From assembly GCA_023395555.1 (NCBI GenBank), contig JAEWYQ010000049.1, forward strand, positions 19,567 through 83,566: a stretch of DNA of 64,000 nucleotides, in the 5' to 3' direction. The position numbers and the translations under genes were made by a program. Below the pieces are notes generated by a model. That model searched no databases. It was not told where the DNA came from and was given only the letters and a program-made list of their open reading frames with translations. The stretch's first letter is position 1. Each line of letters starts with the position of its first letter. This DNA is from Bacillota bacterium (GTDB lineage: Bacteria; Bacillota; Clostridia; Lachnospirales; Lachnospiraceae). Positions 1 to 7,028 of the stretch are shown in pieces.

Positions 1-772
1 CGGAATTCGTATTTTCCTTTGGTCTTCTCACACGGGTGACCTGGGTCCGGAGGTAATCATCCCTCCGGCCGATTAATCCCGAATGATTTTGTTCCATATA
101 ATTGGAACTGCCTGCGGTCATCCGGCCTCCGGAATGATGAGCCATGACGGAGACGGTTATTGCGCCGATGATGACGGCCGCAAGAAGCTGAAACCATACA
201 TTTGTAATAAGACTTACGGCCTTGGAAGAGGATGAACCATATTCCGAAGTGTAATTATGATCGTAATTAAGCAGGGAATCGTCATTCATATAACCGGCGG
301 AACGTTGAATATAGACCTGGAAAGCCTCATAATAATTACCGTCGGACAGATCGGGGGAAATCTCATCAAGAATGGCATCGATGCGTTTGGAGTGAATGTA
401 GGTTTCCGCCCGGCCGAAGCCTTCTATGGAGACGTCCCGGTTATATAAATCAACTAAGAGGTAGACCCGGTCCCCTGCAGGCTGCAGATCCTCCCAATCC
501 TCAATATAGGTCTCCGCATAGGGGGCGTTTTTGTCGTTGTGGGTGAGGATTATGATATCGATATCGGCCTCGGCTCCATAATCAATACACATTTGCTCCA
601 GATTTTCCTGCTGGGCTGTGGATAACACGCCTGCATTATCATAGACATGTGGATAAACAGAGGAATCCTCTTCGGAGGCATATGCGCGAACCGCGGCGGC
701 AGAGACGGCTGCGGCCATCAGCAGCAACAGTGCAAGCAGCGGCAGGGATTTGAATAGCATGAACTGTTTCAT
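1..772 (-). CDS. TPM-domain membrane protein, partial (C-terminus beyond left edge)
   Basis: The reading frame is open from an ATG at 772 to the window edge (257 codons). Residues 1-32 form a signal peptide (hydrophobic run of Leu/Ala ending near R-A-Y-A). A TPM (DUF477, YgcG-like) fold follows, opening with the typical VYDNAGVLS segment and continuing through a DIDIIILTHND beta strand. A single membrane segment lies near residues 191-211, then a basic cytoplasmic tail that is cut. The start is set by GGAGGTG about 8 bases upstream and overlaps the stop of the zinc-ribbon gene in an ATGA arrangement, so translation is probably coupled. TPM domains are exported or membrane-tethered; their function in bacteria is mostly unsettled, with a link to membrane-protein quality control or phosphatase activity. 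Association with PspA upstream suggests an envelope-stress role (inference). Confidence 0.8.
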   Translation of the reverse strand, partial: MKQFMLFKSLPLLALLLLMAAAVSAAAVRAYASEEDSSVYPHVYDNAGVLSTAQQENLEQMCIDYGAEADIDIIILTHNDKNAPYAETYIEDWEDLQPAGDRVYLLVDLYNRDVSIEGFGRAETYIHSKRIDAILDEISPDLSDGNYYEAFQVYIQRSAGYMNDDSLLNYDHNYTSEYGSSSSKAVSLITNVWFQLLAAVIIGAITVSVMAHHSGGRMTAGSSNYMEQNHSGLIGRRDDYLRTQVTRVRRPKENTNS

Positions 773-1914
773 GACAATGCACCTCCAATCAGAGTAAGCA
801 GCTGAAAGAGCAGGAAGCTGCCGGCTGTCACACCGGCAAACCAGCCGAAGATCTTTCCCTTGCTTAAGGGCGGTTTGCCTACTATTTTGCCTGTTTGGCC
901 ATTCATGGCAAAGATGTGTTCTGTCTGCCTGTAATCATAACATACCATCCAGATGGGAAGGAGGGCATAGTCTGCTTTCTTCTTGCGGATATGAATATCC
1001 TTGCGCCGGTATGAGACGGAGGAGTAGCCGCTGATGGTGGAGGAGAGATAGTTATCCACGTAGGAGCCGACTCTCTGCTTAATCCGGGGCAGCATATCCT
1101 CATCGGTGAAATCATATTTTTCGGCGATGTATCCTGCCAGATAGGGCATATGGAAGGGTTTCAGATTATCATATTGATAAGGCTCCAGCTTATCCATCAT
1201 ACTATCCTCCATTTTACGGGAGGCATCGCAGGGAATGCGGGAATAATTGAGATCCACCTTACGGTATACACTATAGTATTTTGTCTCGGTGTAGATCCAG
1301 TCGGCGTCGGAATAGGTGCGTACTCTGGTGCAGATGGCCTCTGCCTCCCCCCGGCCGTTCATGTCATAGAGCCAGAAAGGTATGTACAGGCCTGTGATGT
1401 TCTTGATCCGGTCGGCGGTCATAAAATCCCTGGGGGTCAAACGTCCCTTTTTACACCATTTCTTGAAGGCTTCCTGGGCTTGCTCCTTGCTTATAGTGAA
1501 GGGGATTACCTTTGAAGGAGCCAGATTTCCGGTCAGGCGGTCGCTCAGCACCACACCTGCACCGCAGAAGCTGCAGGTTGTGGCAGCGGTGTTGGCCTCG
1601 GTGATCAGAACAGCACCGCAGTTCTTGCAATGATATTCGTGAGCTTCATGCTCCCGAAAGGTGGAATGGCTGCTGGGCTCATCATCGGTGCCGGCATCGG
1701 CATAATCATGGTCAAAGGCGGAATTGGCGGCCTTAATATCATCCTCGTTCATCTCATAGCGAAAATCGCCTTCTTCGCCTGAACCCGCCGCCCCCTTCCG
1801 GTTATCGATATTGTCTGTTCGTCCGCAGCTGGCACAGCGCAGAGAGCCGGTCAGGGTATCAAAGGCCATGTCGGATCCGCAGTTGGGACATTTATAATGT
1901 ATGACAGTAGACAT
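769..1914 (-). CDS. Zinc-ribbon (TFIIB-type) membrane-anchored protein, PspA neighbour
   Basis: The 381-residue protein starts at the ATG at 1914 (GGGAGG just upstream); a longer upstream frame has no Shine-Dalgarno. It opens with a zinc ribbon (CPNCG at 9-13, CASCG at 27-31) and has a second Cys4 ribbon roughly at residues 95-120 (CKNCG and CSFCG). The middle part is an uncharacterised alpha/beta region seen in clostridial 'TFIIB-type zinc ribbon' proteins. The last 30 residues form one hydrophobic segment (FGWFAGVTAGSFLLFQ) ending near the C-terminus, so it is probably tail-anchored. It sits between pspA-like and TPM genes in a tight same-strand operon, with the TPM start overlapping its stop. 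A membrane adaptor or zinc-sensing partner in the PspA system is the likely role, but no reaction is known. Confidence 0.75.
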   Translation of the reverse strand: MSTVIHYKCPNCGSDMAFDTLTGSLRCASCGRTDNIDNRKGAAGSGEEGDFRYEMNEDDIKAANSAFDHDYADAGTDDEPSSHSTFREHEAHEYHCKNCGAVLITEANTAATTCSFCGAGVVLSDRLTGNLAPSKVIPFTISKEQAQEAFKKWCKKGRLTPRDFMTADRIKNITGLYIPFWLYDMNGRGEAEAICTRVRTYSDADWIYTETKYYSVYRKVDLNYSRIPCDASRKMEDSMMDKLEPYQYDNLKPFHMPYLAGYIAEKYDFTDEDMLPRIKQRVGSYVDNYLSSTISGYSSVSYRRKDIHIRKKKADYALLPIWMVCYDYRQTEHIFAMNGQTGKIVGKPPLSKGKIFGWFAGVTAGSFLLFQLLTLIGGALS

Positions 1915-2050
1915 GCGTTCCCTCCCTATTTGGCAAAATGCCCGCAAAGCAAGCCATCGGTTGTTTGCGGACATTTCATATATGTGTTCTGTCCCCCCCG
2001 CCGGCTTTTGCCGGTGCCTTGGGGGCGGTAAATGTGTCACTGCATTGGGA

Positions 2051-2725
2051 TTATTGGTTCAGGCTGGCCTTTAATGCGGCAAGCTCATCGTCAATGTTGG
2101 AGGAAGAAGCATATTTATCCTTCAGATCCTCAAGGGTGCGGTCAGCGGAAGAGTTGTTCAGCTCTGCCATAGCATTGGCTTTATCCAGGGCTTTATCCGC
2201 CATATCTTCATATTTCTTAAAGCTGGCAATTGAGTCATTGGCGCTGGCGACGGAAGCACCCATCTTGTTGATGCGCTCCTGGGTCTTGGCAACGGCAAGC
2301 TTTCCTTTGATGATATCTCTGCGGGATTCCAGTTCATTGATGTCGCCTACCAGTTTGTCGTGCATCTCACGCATATGTGCCGCGTTGGAATGTGCCAGAT
2401 TGTATGCCTCCTGAAGGCTGCCCTGCTTGCTGGTAAGGCTGGCCTTCTGCTCCAGAAACTTTCTGGCATCTGCCTCGTTGCCTGCTTCCAGTGCCTTGAT
2501 GGCGTAGGTCTGCATCTTGTTGATTTCGTCGTTGCATTCATCCAGAACTCTTTTTGCTCTCTGTTCCTCTGCCATGATGGATGCGGTTTCGGCTTTTACC
2601 TTGCCGAGATCGGAATTGAGGTTTCTGAGGCACTGATCGATCATCTTCTCAGGATCCTCTGCCTTATCAAGCAATGCGTTGATGTTGCTGGACATAATGT
2701 CCTTGAAACGTGTTAAAATTCCCAT
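2051..2725 (-). CDS. pspA: PspA/IM30 family envelope-stress protein
   Basis: This 224-residue protein is almost entirely helical and starts MGILTRFKDIMSSNIN, the amphipathic N-terminal helix and hairpin entry typical of PspA/IM30. It contains the family's D-K-A-E-D-P-E-K-M-I segment and long charged coiled coil (roughly 25-190), and length matches the family (220-230). PspA/IM30 proteins assemble ESCRT-III-like scaffolds on the inner face of the membrane and protect it from leakage. The ATG at 2725 has GGAGG eight bases upstream; an upstream extension in the same frame reads poorly and crosses the promoter. It is the first gene of a three-gene minus-strand operon with the zinc-ribbon and TPM proteins. 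Confidence 0.88.
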   Translation of the reverse strand: MGILTRFKDIMSSNINALLDKAEDPEKMIDQCLRNLNSDLGKVKAETASIMAEEQRAKRVLDECNDEINKMQTYAIKALEAGNEADARKFLEQKASLTSKQGSLQEAYNLAHSNAAHMREMHDKLVGDINELESRRDIIKGKLAVAKTQERINKMGASVASANDSIASFKKYEDMADKALDKANAMAELNNSSADRTLEDLKDKYASSSNIDDELAALKASLNQ

Positions 2726-2864
2726 AATATGATCCTCCATATGATATTGGTCACCAGAGCTTATCCGATAGGCTTTGCTGTGGAATAAGTTCTGATTGTA
2801 TGATTGTATGGTTACCTGGCTGCCTGATGGGATACCCAACTTTTGTGAATGCTTTATATGAATT

Positions 2865-2893
2865 AGTTTATTCCAAAAACAGTGAAGCGTCAA
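2865..2893 (-). promoter_or_regulatory. Promoter of the pspA operon
   Basis: On the minus strand TTGACG (2893-2888) and TAAACT (2870-2865) are separated by exactly 17 bases, a good vegetative sigma promoter about 140 bases upstream of the pspA-like ATG. No sigma-54 type -24/-12 element was seen, unlike enterobacterial psp. Confidence 0.6.
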
Positions 2894-3013
2894 GTTAGAA
2901 TATCGTTAGAATGATAAGAGGATGCTTAGGATGCTGCCTTTCTCACACTCACTTTAACAAAAGAGCTGTGACCAGCCTTCCTGAATGAGGAATGAGACAG
3001 GGATGGAATTTGG

Positions 3014-3042
3014 TTGTAATTCGAGAAATCCTGGTTTATAAT
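3014..3042 (+). promoter_or_regulatory. Promoter of the methyltransferase gene
   Basis: TTGTAA and TATAAT are separated by 17 bases. Transcription would begin near 3049, which argues against the long upstream start at 3054 and for the internal ATG at 3117. It is divergent from the pspA operon promoter. Confidence 0.65.
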
Positions 3043-3116
3043 AAAAAACAACTGTGACAATAGAGTATTCAAGAAAAAGATATTCGATTAGAAGAGAAAT
3101 AGAAAGCGAGATTATT

Positions 3117-3989
3117 ATGTGGATTGCCAGTGAGTGGAAGGATTATGAAGTGATCGATACGTCCCGGGGGGAGAAGCTGGAACGCTGGGGGAAGTTTCAC
3201 CTGGTACGCCCCGACCCGCAGGTGATCTGGGACACCCCCAGAGCTCACCAGGGGTGGAAGAAGCCCAATGCCCATTACCATAGAAGCTCTAAGGGGGGCG
3301 GTGAATGGGAGTTTTTTGATTTGCCCAAGCAGTGGGATATTGCTTATAAAGAGCTGACCTTTCATTTGCAGCCCTTCAGCTTTAAGCATACAGGGCTGTT
3401 TCCGGAACAGGCCGTGAACTGGGACTGGTTTTCGGAGAAGATCCGGAATGCCGGAGGCGGAGGCCGGAGTGAAATCAGGGTGCTGAATCTCTTTGCTTAT
3501 ACAGGGGGAGCCACCTTGGCGGCGGCCAGGGCGGGGGCGGCGGTCACCCATGTGGATGCTTCCAAGGGCATGGTTACCTGGGCCAAGGAGAATGCCGCGG
3601 CTTCCGGGCTGGGCGAGGCACCGATCCGCTACATCGTGGATGATTGTGTCAAATTCGTAGAGCGGGAGATCCGCCGGGGAAGCAAATACGATGCCATTAT
3701 TATGGATCCTCCTTCCTATGGAAGAGGCCCCAAGGGGGAGATATGGAAGATCGAGGACAGTATCTATCCCTTCCTTCAGCTGTGTACTAAGCTGTTATCC
3801 GAGGCGCCTTTATTCTTTTTGCTTAATTCCTATACGACGGGACTGCAGGCGGGGGTCCTGCATTATATGATATCGGAGGAGATCGGCAGGAAATACGGGG
3901 GAAGAGTTACGGCGGATGAGATCGGACTGCCGGTGACCCGAAGCGGGCTGGTGCTGCCCTGCGGCGCTTCCGGGAGATGGGAAGGATAG
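3117..3989 (+). CDS. Class I SAM-dependent methyltransferase (RlmI/RlmK-like)
   Basis: The 290-residue protein has the Rossmann methyltransferase motif I (NLFAYTGGAT, near residue 122), an acidic motif II (VTHVDASKGM) and the catalytic-type motif IV DPPSYGRG near 196, as in the RlmI/YccW group that methylates cytosine or guanine of 23S rRNA. The N-terminal 80 residues (WIASEWKDYEVIDTSRGEKLERWG) match the domain preceding the catalytic part in clostridial homologues. The start at 3117 is chosen because the ATG at 3054 would be only a few bases after the transcription start; its Shine-Dalgarno is weak. The gene is monocistronic, with its own promoter and terminator. The exact substrate base is not decidable from sequence. 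Confidence 0.8.
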   Translation: MWIASEWKDYEVIDTSRGEKLERWGKFHLVRPDPQVIWDTPRAHQGWKKPNAHYHRSSKGGGEWEFFDLPKQWDIAYKELTFHLQPFSFKHTGLFPEQAVNWDWFSEKIRNAGGGGRSEIRVLNLFAYTGGATLAAARAGAAVTHVDASKGMVTWAKENAAASGLGEAPIRYIVDDCVKFVEREIRRGSKYDAIIMDPPSYGRGPKGEIWKIEDSIYPFLQLCTKLLSEAPLFFLLNSYTTGLQAGVLHYMISEEIGRKYGGRVTADEIGLPVTRSGLVLPCGASGRWEG

Positions 3990-4010
3990 CCGAAACTGAA
4001 AAATAAATGG

Positions 4011-4046
4011 AACACTATGGGAAGTTCATTTCTCATAGTGTTTTTT
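4011..4046 (+). terminator. Rho-independent terminator after the methyltransferase
   Basis: The arms AACACTATG (4011-4019) and CATAGTGTT (4034-4042) are perfectly complementary and are followed by a T run to 4046. Confidence 0.8.
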
Positions 4047-4107
4047 ATGTGAAAAATTCCAATATTAATACGGTAAGTTCTTAAATGAAAATAAATATAG
4101 ATTGGTA

Positions 4108-4136
4108 TGTAACATTATATGCTTTTATTTCGTCTA
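4108..4136 (+). promoter_or_regulatory. Candidate ECF-type autoregulated promoter
   Basis: TGTAAC at 4108-4113 and CGTCTA at 4131-4136 are 17 bases apart. TGTAAC/TGAAAC with CGTC/CGWC at 16-17 bases is the known signature of Bacillus ECF sigma promoters (SigX, SigW, SigV). It stands about 70 bases before the start of an ECF sigma gene, so autoregulation is the natural reading. No sigma-A-like pair was obvious here. Confidence 0.6.
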
Positions 4137-4215
4137 TTTATTTGTAAACCTATTGATAAAGGGTAATTTCATGATAAGAAGTGTGTCAGGAGATGCTTAC
4201 GGGAAAGGAGAAGGG

Positions 4216-4731
4216 ATGGATCATACATCAGAGAAGCACAAGGAATTTATGGAAGAAATCTGTACTGCCACCTGGAAGGAGCTTTACCGCTTCGTTTATT
4301 ATAAAGTGCAAAACAGGGAGGAGGCCCAGGACATCACCCAGGAGACCTATGCCAGGGCGATTTCCTATCTGGAGAAGCACCGGGATGCGGTACTGAATTA
4401 TGGGAATTATCTGAAAACAATTGCTATGAATATTATAAGGGATCAATGGAGAAAGAAGCAGAAAGGGAGAAGAGCGGATGAAAGGGAGCTGGATACCCTG
4501 GAGATGGCAGGAGGGGATTTTACCGATGAAGTCAATGAAAGAGCTGTGGTGGCGGAGGCGATGAAGCAGCTGACGGCAAAGCAGCAGGAGGTCATTACTC
4601 TCCGGATTATAAAAGGTTATTCTGCGGCGGATACGGCAAAGATCATGGGCTGCAGGGAGGGAACGGTCAGGGTGATGCAGTATCGGGCCCTGCAGGCCTT
4701 GTCAGAGCTTCTGATGGAGAAGGAACAATAA
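4216..4731 (+). CDS. ECF-family RNA polymerase sigma factor
   Basis: The 171-residue protein has only sigma region 2 (about 20-75, with LYRFVYYKVQNREEAQDITQ, the -10 and core-binding helices) and region 4 (about 112-165, LTAKQQEVITLRIIKGYS followed by the helix-turn-helix), as in ECF factors. The ATG at 4216 follows AAAGGAGAA; an upstream in-frame ATG at 4102 lies inside the candidate promoter and is rejected. The next gene starts 12 bases after the stop and codes a membrane protein with a cytoplasmic N-terminus, the usual sigma/anti-sigma pair. Its signal is unknown; cell-envelope or antimicrobial stress would be typical. Confidence 0.9.
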   Translation: MDHTSEKHKEFMEEICTATWKELYRFVYYKVQNREEAQDITQETYARAISYLEKHRDAVLNYGNYLKTIAMNIIRDQWRKKQKGRRADERELDTLEMAGGDFTDEVNERAVVAEAMKQLTAKQQEVITLRIIKGYSAADTAKIMGCREGTVRVMQYRALQALSELLMEKEQ

Positions 4732-4743
4732 GGAGGTATGGGA

Positions 4744-6411
4744 ATGAAGAATAGAGAGAAAGCGATTTCCGATTATATTGACCAGCTTAATAAGGAAAGA
4801 AAACCGTCCCAGCATGGGGCTCAAGGCAATGATATGGAAATGGAGCGCTTGATGAATACGGTTAGAAGGGTGAAAAGTCTTCGTCAGGAGGAAGCTTTGT
4901 CCGAAGGGAATCAGGAGGAGATGAGATCTGACCTTATAAGGAAGAAGCATTATTTACGGAGAAAGCCCGTAAGAGGCGCAGGTCTTCTTCTGGCAGCGGC
5001 GGCAGTCATTATGCTTTTGATGGCAGTGAGAATATTTCTGCCCAGCGGAGGGGAGAACATGGTATATGCCATGGAAAAGGCCTTCCGGGAGGTGAAAGCT
5101 TATCATGGAGTTCTTATGGTGGAAGAGAGCAACGAACAGGGTGAGAAGCTGACCCAGGCAAAGCGGGAGGTATGGGCGGATGACCGCGGAAATTATTATG
5201 TCAAAGAGCTGGAAGGCACCGCCGAAGGTGTTATAACCGTGAATAACGGAGAGAAAAAATGGCAGCTTCGTCCCCTGGAAAATGAGATCTGTCTGTTGCC
5301 GGCCTTCCCTGATGCTTACCGTTTCACTTTTGAATTAGGGCAGGAGATAGAGGAAGTGAAGCTGGCACAAGCTGTCAAGGAGGCGGGGGAGGAAGTAATC
5401 GCCGGGCGGATGGCCGCTATTTTGGAAATCACCCCGGACGGAGGAGATACCTACCGCCTGTGGGTAGATCAGGAGACCAAGCTTCCCCTGCAGCGGGAGA
5501 CGGCCATGCGGAATGCAATACAGTATCGGGTTACCTATACCTCCATTGAATTCGCGGATGAGATTCCGCCCGCACTGCTCCGGTATCAGCTGCCGGAGGG
5601 ATATGCGGAAGAGAATACGGAGGAAGAGCAGGTCATAAATACCATTGAGGAAGCGGAAAATGTGGTGGATTTCCTGCCAAAGGTCACAAACCGGCTGCCG
5701 GAGGGATATACCTTGGCGAAGCTTGCCGTTCAGAAAAAACAGAACACTCTGAGCTTCTATTATACCGCCGGAGACGGCGGTAAAACCGTTGTAATCCGGC
5801 AGTCCAAAGCTCAGGAGGAATTCCGGGCGGATTCCATGGCCGCGTTGGGCCGGATCAGCGATAATACGGCAGAGCTTATGATAAAGCCCGGTGCCAATTC
5901 CGTTCGCTGGCAGGAGGGCGAACTGGAATTTGACGTACTGGGAAATGTCAGCTTCGAGGAGCTTCTGCCATTTTTGGAAGAGATGGCAGAAGGTGAGATG
6001 GTACTTCCCGCTTCAGTATTTCCTTCTTCCGGCACAATAGCCTCCCCCGGGGATAATCCGGAGGATGGAAAGGAGAAGGGGATGGAACCGGAAGTAAAGG
6101 TTGAAGTGGATCTTCCCGCAGAGGAAAATGAGCAGAAGAGTGTGGATGCCGGTCATTCTCCCTGGAAGCTGGATCCGGCAATGGTTGCCCAGGTCTTTGC
6201 AAGTCTCCTGCTCTCACCGGAGGGGATTGAAGGGGATTATCCCATCGCCTATGAGAATATTGAGATAACGGAGAATGACGGAAGGAAAGCGGTTGCTAAA
6301 ATCAACGATAAAAACTCCATTGCCTCTTATGTGTACCTGGAGCGTCTGGTCCGCAAGGATGAAACAGGAATATGGACTGTGACGGGTTATGAAAGGGCTG
6401 TGCCGGAATAG
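4744..6411 (+). CDS. Membrane anti-sigma factor with LolA/RseB-like and DUF4367-like extracellular domains
   Basis: The 555-residue protein has a charged cytoplasmic N-terminus (1-75), one membrane helix (about 78-100, LLLAAAAVIMLLMAVRIFL) and a large extracytoplasmic part. The region about 110-290 (YHGVLMVEES ... REVWADDRGNYYVKEL) resembles the LolA/MucB/RseB sandwich; 310-420 (RLPEGYTLAKLAV) resembles DUF4367, found on anti-sigma proteins. A Pro/Glu-rich linker and a separate C-terminal 80-residue domain follow. AGGAGGT sets the ATG at 4744 (an ATG at 4738 is too close). It directly follows the ECF sigma gene. It probably sequesters the sigma factor until an extracellular signal triggers proteolysis. 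It is unusually large for an anti-sigma factor, and the final domain is unrecognised. Confidence 0.75.
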   Translation: MKNREKAISDYIDQLNKERKPSQHGAQGNDMEMERLMNTVRRVKSLRQEEALSEGNQEEMRSDLIRKKHYLRRKPVRGAGLLLAAAAVIMLLMAVRIFLPSGGENMVYAMEKAFREVKAYHGVLMVEESNEQGEKLTQAKREVWADDRGNYYVKELEGTAEGVITVNNGEKKWQLRPLENEICLLPAFPDAYRFTFELGQEIEEVKLAQAVKEAGEEVIAGRMAAILEITPDGGDTYRLWVDQETKLPLQRETAMRNAIQYRVTYTSIEFADEIPPALLRYQLPEGYAEENTEEEQVINTIEEAENVVDFLPKVTNRLPEGYTLAKLAVQKKQNTLSFYYTAGDGGKTVVIRQSKAQEEFRADSMAALGRISDNTAELMIKPGANSVRWQEGELEFDVLGNVSFEELLPFLEEMAEGEMVLPASVFPSSGTIASPGDNPEDGKEKGMEPEVKVEVDLPAEENEQKSVDAGHSPWKLDPAMVAQVFASLLLSPEGIEGDYPIAYENIEITENDGRKAVAKINDKNSIASYVYLERLVRKDETGIWTVTGYERAVPE

Positions 6412-6457
6412 ACCTGTCTGCGGGAGCGGCTTCAGACCATAGCGCGGGTTTCTGACA

Positions 6458-6503
6458 GAGCATCATGAAATCATGTATTACCGGGATTTCATGATGCTCC
6501 TTT
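6458..6503 (+). terminator. Long hairpin, probable terminator of the sigma operon
   Basis: Perfect 15-bp arms GAGCATCATGAAATC (6458-6472) and GATTTCATGATGCTC (6485-6499) enclose a 12-base loop. The following CTTTC tract is weak, so termination may be partial. Confidence 0.6.
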
Positions 6504-6566
6504 CAGCGGAGGAATAAATAAGGGGATATATGCTAAAACTTCTATAAGTAGGGTAAATTAATAAGA

Positions 6567-7028
6567 ATGGCTGGGTCATCTAAAATGAGAAATCGAGTGC
6601 AAAAAGCATATCAAAAATACAGGGATGTGATCTTATATGTTTTCTTCGGCGGCTGTACGACGGCGATTAATCTGCTCACTTATTATGCCGGTACCAGGTA
6701 TCTGAAGCTTGGCACGACAGCGGGGACCCTCCTGGCATGGTGGGTGGCGGTGGTTTTCGCCTATTTTACAAATCGAAGGCTGGTCTTTCATAGCAGCAAT
6801 AAAGCCCTTGGCGCGGTTTTGCTGGAGATTTTCTTCTTTATTCTTTGCAGGCTGATGACCGGGCTGCTGGATGTTTTCGTCATGTACTTCTGCGTGGAAC
6901 GGCTGGGCTGGCCGGATCTGATTATGAAGCCCTTGTCCAATCTGATTGTGATTTTAGCAAACTACATTGCCAGTAAATTTATTATATTTAAAAAGCATGA
7001 TGAGGAAAGGCAGGAGAGCTCTAAGTGA
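6567..7028 (+). CDS. GtrA-family membrane protein
   Basis: The 153-residue protein has four predicted membrane helices and the GtrA-like opening YVFFGGCTTAINLLTYYA, plus FTNRRLVF at the cytoplasmic loop. GtrA proteins are thought to flip undecaprenyl-phosphate-linked sugars made by GT2 enzymes. The stop overlaps the GTG of the next gene (GTGA), and a GT2 gene follows two genes on, so the three probably act together. The start is uncertain: the ATG at 6567 lacks a clear Shine-Dalgarno and an in-frame ATG at 6585 is also possible. Confidence 0.85.
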   Translation: MAGSSKMRNRVQKAYQKYRDVILYVFFGGCTTAINLLTYYAGTRYLKLGTTAGTLLAWWVAVVFAYFTNRRLVFHSSNKALGAVLLEIFFFILCRLMTGLLDVFVMYFCVERLGWPDLIMKPLSNLIVILANYIASKFIIFKKHDEERQESSK

